In this document: piece after piece, positions 60,801 through 64,000 of the stretch
Layout: every line of letters begins with the position of its first letter
Position numbering within the stretch: position 1 is the stretch's first letter
NCBI RefSeq assembly: GCF_026460885.1
Contig: NZ_JAOVZW010000010.1
Span: 62,001-126,000, forward strand
Direction: 5' to 3'
Length of the DNA: 64,000 nt
Origin: Chryseobacterium formosum
Lineage (GTDB): Bacteria; Bacteroidota; Bacteroidia; Flavobacteriales; Weeksellaceae
Translations under genes and position numbers: made by a program
The notes under the pieces: generated by a model
Database searches by the model: none
Told to the model about the DNA's origin: nothing
The model's input: only the letters and a program-made list of their open reading frames with translations

Positions 60801-62671
60801 AAGTTCAAATCATTTAGATTAGACATTGCCATCTTTCCGTTTACTTTACCGCTTACAACCTGACTTCCTATTTTTCCGGTGAAGTAATTCATGTTTAAGT
60901 AAGCAACATCTGCATCAACATTTGCAGAAATTCTTGAAGTACTGAAATCTATTAAGCCTTTAACTGTAGCTTTTGCCTGTTCATCATTTACCGTGATTAA
61001 TCCGTTGTATTTTTTATGATCTAAAAGACCATCCAAAACCACATTATTGATTTCCTTATTCATGATTTCAATACTTGAAATTTGAGATTTTGTACTCAAA
61101 CGCATAGTATTGACATCAAAACTTTGTCCGTCCAGATTAAACTTACCGGAAATTAAACCAACCGCTTTACTTTTCGTAATTACAGAAGTATTTAAATCAT
61201 TAACTTCAGCATATCCTTTGTATTTAGGCAAAGTTGTACTGTAATCCGTTAAAGAAAAATTTGAAATTTTTGCTTGTCCGATTCCGGTCATTAAATTCCC
61301 TGAGGAAACGTAAACCTGTTTTGGATTTACTTTTGCGGTTCCATTATATTTTAATTTACCAAAATCATCCGCAAAAGTTTTCATCTTTGACGAAACAAAA
61401 GTTGGCATCATCGCCTTCAAATCTTTATACGTAAAATCTGCAGAAAGATCATTAGTTTCAATTTGAAAATTACCTTTCAGTAAATCTTTAGCTTTGAGTT
61501 TTTTGGTCGCAATATTTACACTCGGATTTCTAATTAAGAAATTTTCCAAAGTGAAATTATTTAAAGGACCGGTCATTTTTCCACTCGCATTAAACGGAAT
61601 AAAATTATCCCAATTGGTCACAAAATAAGAGATATCATAACCGCTAATCTGGCTGCCCAATTTCATATTCATGTCCCATTTCACCTTGTTGGTAAAATCT
61701 GCCCACGAACCTTTATTTAAATTAAATTTTATATCTCCCTGAAGTAGCGAATGATCTGTATTTAAAGTAAGATCTCCCAAAGACAGATAATCCTGAGTCA
61801 TCGAAAAATCAGTAGAAAATGTCTCAACAAAATGAGATTTCCCCCATCTTTTAGTTGTAAAAGTAAAATTATCGATTCTCGCAGCAATATTTACTCCGTT
61901 TACTTTTACTTTTGGAGCAATCAGATTAACATTGGTTGCAGTCAACCATTTTCCCGGTTCACCTGGAGAATTTTGATTAACTATAGAAACTTTTGAATTT
62001 AAAATTTCTAAACGTGCATTAAGCTGAAAAGGTGGTTTTGTAGGATCTTTCTTTTTTCCGCTATCAAACAACTGTGTAAACCGAATGAAGTTTGAAATAC
62101 TGTCGCCTTTATAGGTAATGACTTTAATATCTGCATCATTCAGAGTCAATCCGTTAAAACTTAAAGAATTATTTTTCCCGATGTTCGTCGCTAGAGAAAA
62201 CCAATCTGAATTCGCTTTAAACTCTCGTGCTTTTATAAAATCTAAATCTTTATAATCTTTAATTCTTAAACCTTTGATGGTAACATCTCCAAAAAAATCG
62301 ACCTCAACACTTTCAGTTGACATTTTAGCTTTAAAATCTTTGTTAACAATCTGTAAAGCCTGATCTGCAGCCCATCTTTTGGTAACCGGTAAATTAATTG
62401 CAATGAAAACTATAACAATGATTGAAAGAACGGTCCAAAACAGAATTAGTAATAATTTTGCCCACCAAGAATAGCTGACTACATCTTTTGCAGCCTGTTT
62501 TCCGAATTCTTGAGCTGTATCTATGGGATGATTTATAGCGTCGGAAGCCAATTCAGAAGCCTCTTTCACAGTCTCCTGAACATTTTCTACGGTCTTCTGT
62601 ACCTGATCTCCCAGGTTTTCAGCTACCGATTTTTTGTTCTCATTTTCGTTATTATTCTCTAACTTTGCCAT
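57878..62671 (-). CDS. TamB-like translocation/assembly module protein (DUF490)
   Basis: About 1597 residues from the ATG at 62671 (MAKLENNNENENKK). A charged N-terminus with predicted helix (QKTVENVQETVKEASELA) is followed by one membrane helix (WAKLLLILFWTVLSIIVIVFIAINL), then AsmA/TamB-like beta repeats over more than 1000 residues. The DUF490 end is recognisable by VNVLVGDDVGNISVKG, SSIRWDGDAMKPALDISANY and NVLQFGSILLLNMF. The C-terminus is basic (KKKKNRKKQ...). Proteins of this type span the periplasm and help outer-membrane assembly or lipid transport. The frame extends upstream to 62773, but that would overlap tsaD. Confidence 0.88.
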   Translation of the reverse strand: MAKLENNNENENKKSVAENLGDQVQKTVENVQETVKEASELASDAINHPIDTAQEFGKQAAKDVVSYSWWAKLLLILFWTVLSIIVIVFIAINLPVTKRWAADQALQIVNKDFKAKMSTESVEVDFFGDVTIKGLRIKDYKDLDFIKAREFKANSDWFSLATNIGKNNSLSFNGLTLNDADIKVITYKGDSISNFIRFTQLFDSGKKKDPTKPPFQLNARLEILNSKVSIVNQNSPGEPGKWLTATNVNLIAPKVKVNGVNIAARIDNFTFTTKRWGKSHFVETFSTDFSMTQDYLSLGDLTLNTDHSLLQGDIKFNLNKGSWADFTNKVKWDMNMKLGSQISGYDISYFVTNWDNFIPFNASGKMTGPLNNFTLENFLIRNPSVNIATKKLKAKDLLKGNFQIETNDLSADFTYKDLKAMMPTFVSSKMKTFADDFGKLKYNGTAKVNPKQVYVSSGNLMTGIGQAKISNFSLTDYSTTLPKYKGYAEVNDLNTSVITKSKAVGLISGKFNLDGQSFDVNTMRLSTKSQISSIEIMNKEINNVVLDGLLDHKKYNGLITVNDEQAKATVKGLIDFSTSRISANVDADVAYLNMNYFTGKIGSQVVSGKVNGKMAMSNLNDLNLDVEASNVNFATADQKYHIPNAKLKTFVEGGNRSILVDAPGAANGKISGKYNLADLAGMVQNGLGKILVGPEPRKLYRGQAFAMNFDVEQGLVAYFLPDLKLPKGAKVEGEYDGNSNNLILNLDAASLKYVMTKKEEITEADQALAEANPDYKLDDRIAVTRDSAMVDSVMVRINTANTEQQLYAKISRLEYNKNILKDVTLTGKNENNSILRIATSFKHGNPEDEINDNLKSYAINFNQSTNPAGDYVFRFEPTEVNLNNVKWSIDTNPELDHYISYRRGTNDFEIHNLKIYSDTSSLLINESIFKSAKDFYVDAEVQNFQIEKIFEMQSGGNPMDIKGLANGNVKIKMDKSTLQPLVDLTVDNIMMNGNDMGDVTISAVNGFSLNVYDVDVKVASAGVIGNNNLHLTGTVNNNTPSPTIDLTTELRDFDLTFTQQFVQTIFGNLRGKATGDLKINGTLKNLDYSGDIALKEFGLKLLFTGVDYSFDDTVIPLSKGLAILNNIAVHDGRTNSQGTISGAIQFETLSSMGVNLVMRADNLLMLNTTQKDYDLFWGRVYGQGDLYVDGPVSALNLSTPNMKALNGSTFTFNSASTSNVEEFKMLRFLKEGKDGLVTLEDKKRTGANMNIDFNLDVDKGTSVNVLVGDDVGNISVKGMANNLRFQMSRQGNIAMNGSYMVDSGTFVSKAILNRTFQIQKNSSIRWDGDAMKPALDISANYVRMVSNAGDYLNMGQLQPISVLLQANITNTLNDPKVALNVTALDVSSQVKETLAAKINQTEGENVLQFGSILLLNMFNVTNSGGGLSFDAVGVAESSGYNMLLKQLGSVLNTVSNEFQIDLNYVKGNDQYSNNGDRANAGVSFDLSPRITVKTGLGIPLTKTESTSNNYLSGEGTVEYDISKKNDGTLLLRGYSKPTNIGMGVGTVGTNGSANQAYGGGIVWSKSFNSFFKKKKNRKKQAEADSEIKTDSVKSEAK
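62633..62667 (+). promoter_or_regulatory. Promoter of tsaD inside the tamB-like coding region (leaderless start)
   Basis: TTTG (62633-62636), 23-nt spacer, TAACTTTG (62660-62667); ATG of tsaD at 62676, 8 nt downstream. The boxes lie in the first 13 codons of the divergent tamB-like gene. Confidence 0.65.
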
Positions 62672-62675
62672 TATT

Positions 62676-63692
62676 ATGAGCGACTCTATAATTTTAGGTA
62701 TCGAATCATCTTGCGATGACACTTCAGCAGCTATTATCAAAGGAAATACTATTCTCTCAAATATTGCAGCCAATCAGGAAATCCACAAAGAATATGGTGG
62801 TGTAGTTCCAGAATTGGCTTCTCGTGCACATCAGCAGAATATTATTCCCGTTGTTGAAAAATCTATACTCAAAGCAAATATACAACAAAATGCAATCTCT
62901 GCCATAGGCTTTACGAGAGGTCCCGGACTTTTGGGTTCTCTGCTTGTAGGAACGTCTTTTGCCAAGTCGCTCGCAATGAGTTTAGATGTTCCTTTAATAG
63001 AAGTAAATCACCTTCAGGCGCATATTTTAGCGCATTTCATTGACGATGCAAATCCTGTGCCGCCCAAATTTCCCTTTTTGTGTCTTACCGTAAGTGGTGG
63101 ACATACCATGATTGTTTTGGTGAAAGATTATTTCGACATGGAAATTATCGGAAAAACCATTGATGATGCAGCAGGTGAAGCTTTTGATAAAATTGGAAAA
63201 ATTTTCGATTTGGATTATCCGGCAGGACCGATTATTGACCGATTGGCAAAAGAAGGAAATCCCGATGCTTTTAAATTCAATAAACCTAAATTAGAGAATT
63301 ACGATTATTCTTTCAGCGGAATTAAAACTTCGGTTCTTTATTTTATTCAGAAAGAAGTAAAGAAAAACCCTGATTTCATTAAAGAAAACATGAATGACTT
63401 GTGCGCTTCGGTACAGAAATGCATCATTGAAATTTTAATGAACAAATTGGAGAAAGCAGCAAAAGATTTAGATATAAAAGAAGTTGCTATTGCAGGCGGA
63501 GTTTCTGCGAATTCTGCTTTAAGACAAATTATGCAGGACAATCACGAAAAATTAGGCTGGAATATTTACATTCCTAAATTCGAATATACGACGGATAATG
63601 CAGCAATGATTGCGATGGTTGCTCAACTGAAATTTGAGAGAGGCGAATTTACAGATTTAAGGACTACAGCAACCTCAAAATACGATTTATAG
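62676..63692 (+). CDS. tsaD: tRNA N6-adenosine threonylcarbamoyltransferase
   Basis: A 338-residue ASKHA-fold enzyme forming t6A37 in ANN-decoding tRNAs together with TsaB/TsaC/TsaE. ILGIESSCDDTSAAI (start), metal-binding VNHLQAHILAH, ATP loops CLTVSGGHTMI and DDAAGEAFDKIGK, EVAIAGGVSANSALR and TDNAAMIAM are complete. The ATG at 62676 is preferred over the in-frame start at 62634, which would lie within the tamB-like gene. Confidence 0.95.
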   Translation: MSDSIILGIESSCDDTSAAIIKGNTILSNIAANQEIHKEYGGVVPELASRAHQQNIIPVVEKSILKANIQQNAISAIGFTRGPGLLGSLLVGTSFAKSLAMSLDVPLIEVNHLQAHILAHFIDDANPVPPKFPFLCLTVSGGHTMIVLVKDYFDMEIIGKTIDDAAGEAFDKIGKIFDLDYPAGPIIDRLAKEGNPDAFKFNKPKLENYDYSFSGIKTSVLYFIQKEVKKNPDFIKENMNDLCASVQKCIIEILMNKLEKAAKDLDIKEVAIAGGVSANSALRQIMQDNHEKLGWNIYIPKFEYTTDNAAMIAMVAQLKFERGEFTDLRTTATSKYDL

Positions 63693-63700
63693 TTTTCTCC

Positions 63701-63839
63701 TACCGCAAAAGATACAAAAGAAGTTTTTGAAATAAAGAATGCAAAAGTTTACAAAAAGTATGTATGTAATTTTTAGTTATCATTTTATCAACTTTAAAAT
63801 ACTAAAATTCGCATAAAATCTTTTGTTTCTTTTGCGGTA
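63701..63839. repeat. Long inverted-repeat intergenic element (GCAAAAGA type)
   Basis: Arms TACCGCAAAAGATACAAAAG (63701-63720) and CTTTTGTTTCTTTTGCGGTA (63820-63839) pair at 19 of 20 positions around a 99-nt AT-rich interior. The arm contains the word CAAAAGA/CAAAAG twice. Starts 8 nt after the tsaD stop codon. Confidence 0.75.
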
Positions 63840-63872
63840 AAATATCAAATACAATTAAAATAACATCTACAG

Positions 63873-64000
63873 ATGAAAATATTATTAGAAGAAAAAGTAC
63901 TGGGAACGCAATCTAAAAAAAACTCAAAATATTATTGGGTTTTGGAAACCGTGACAGGAAAAAATGAAGTTACGGAAGCATCTGAAGAAGATGATTATCT
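63873..64000 (+). CDS. Unknown protein, N-terminal fragment cut by the window edge
   Basis: Open from the ATG at 63873 to the edge (42 codons, MKILLEEKVLGTQSKKNSKYYWVLETV...). Hydrophilic, no signal peptide, no family recognised. The clean start and normal codon use suggest a real gene. Confidence 0.5.
   Translation, partial: MKILLEEKVLGTQSKKNSKYYWVLETVTGKNEVTEASEEDDY

Noticed and set aside
1..64000. CRISPR array, tRNA, rRNA, integrase or insertion sequence
   Set aside because: I looked in spacers for regularly spaced repeats, T-loop/anticodon patterns and transposase motifs and saw none; the short tandem words lack spacers of constant length.

Overview
The window looks like a chromosomal segment of a Flavobacteriia member close to Chryseobacterium (Weeksellaceae). 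The evidence is AT-rich DNA, Bacteroidetes -7 elements (TAnnTTTG) with occasional -33 TTTG, secreted proteins with type IX secretion (T9SS) C-terminal sorting domains, and lineage-typical families (DUF4290, DUF6341/DUF6427, DUF5715, MbnP). No rRNA, tRNA, CRISPR array, prophage or transposase was recognised. Most genes are housekeeping or envelope genes. Both window edges cut genes: an LTA-synthase-like protein at the left and an unknown protein at the right. Layout by region (kb). 0-6: pssA, a DnaQ-like exonuclease, DUF2007, FAH-family and UspA proteins, then DUF6341/DUF6427/DUF3109. 6-11: an M16 zinc peptidase, a LolA-like protein and a T9SS cargo protein. 11-16: trigger factor, then a probable metal-uptake locus (His-rich lipoprotein, TonB receptor, small His/Cys protein) whose small gene has a promoter containing a perfect palindrome. 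16-22: an ABC-F ATPase, a membrane protein/histidine kinase/LuxR-type regulator group, and a DUF5715 peptidase. 22-29: aqpZ, a nuclease-like protein, a LuxE-like enzyme, a candidate small RNA, queD-lpxH, YIP1, a frameshifted TlpA-like gene, thioesterase, ComF and an alpha/beta hydrolase. 29.5-35.2: a compact seven-gene minus-strand operon. Its first three genes encode an ECF sigma factor, a short membrane anti-sigma and a CnrX/Spy-like metal sensor. These are followed by MbnP, a di-heme peroxidase (MbnH-like, frameshifted), a YHYH protein with a T9SS signal and a second di-heme peroxidase. 35-41: upp, der, a haem-binding protein, a DCC thiol oxidoreductase and DUF4290-murA. 41-50: LemA with two tandem DUF2207 proteins, a NIL-domain gene under a palindromic operator, a YiiX-like hydrolase, DUF1801 and a large FN3/T9SS protein. 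50-64: aminotransferase, murB, proC, VanZ, lnt, an Lrp regulator, a TamB-like giant, and tsaD diverging from tamB by 4 bp. The strongest candidate for an unusual system is the sigma/anti-sigma/sensor plus MbnP-MbnH-YHYH operon, plausibly a metal (copper) responsive envelope system whose last products include a surface-exported protein. A second theme is intergenic structure: four long inverted-repeat elements, a pseudoknot-capable element, REP-like palindromes, short tandem words placed just after stop codons or inside genes, and several apparently leaderless mRNAs. Two genes (tlpA-like, mbnH-like) carry single-base frameshifts, which could be real lesions or assembly errors. All calls are from reading the sequence; no database search was run.
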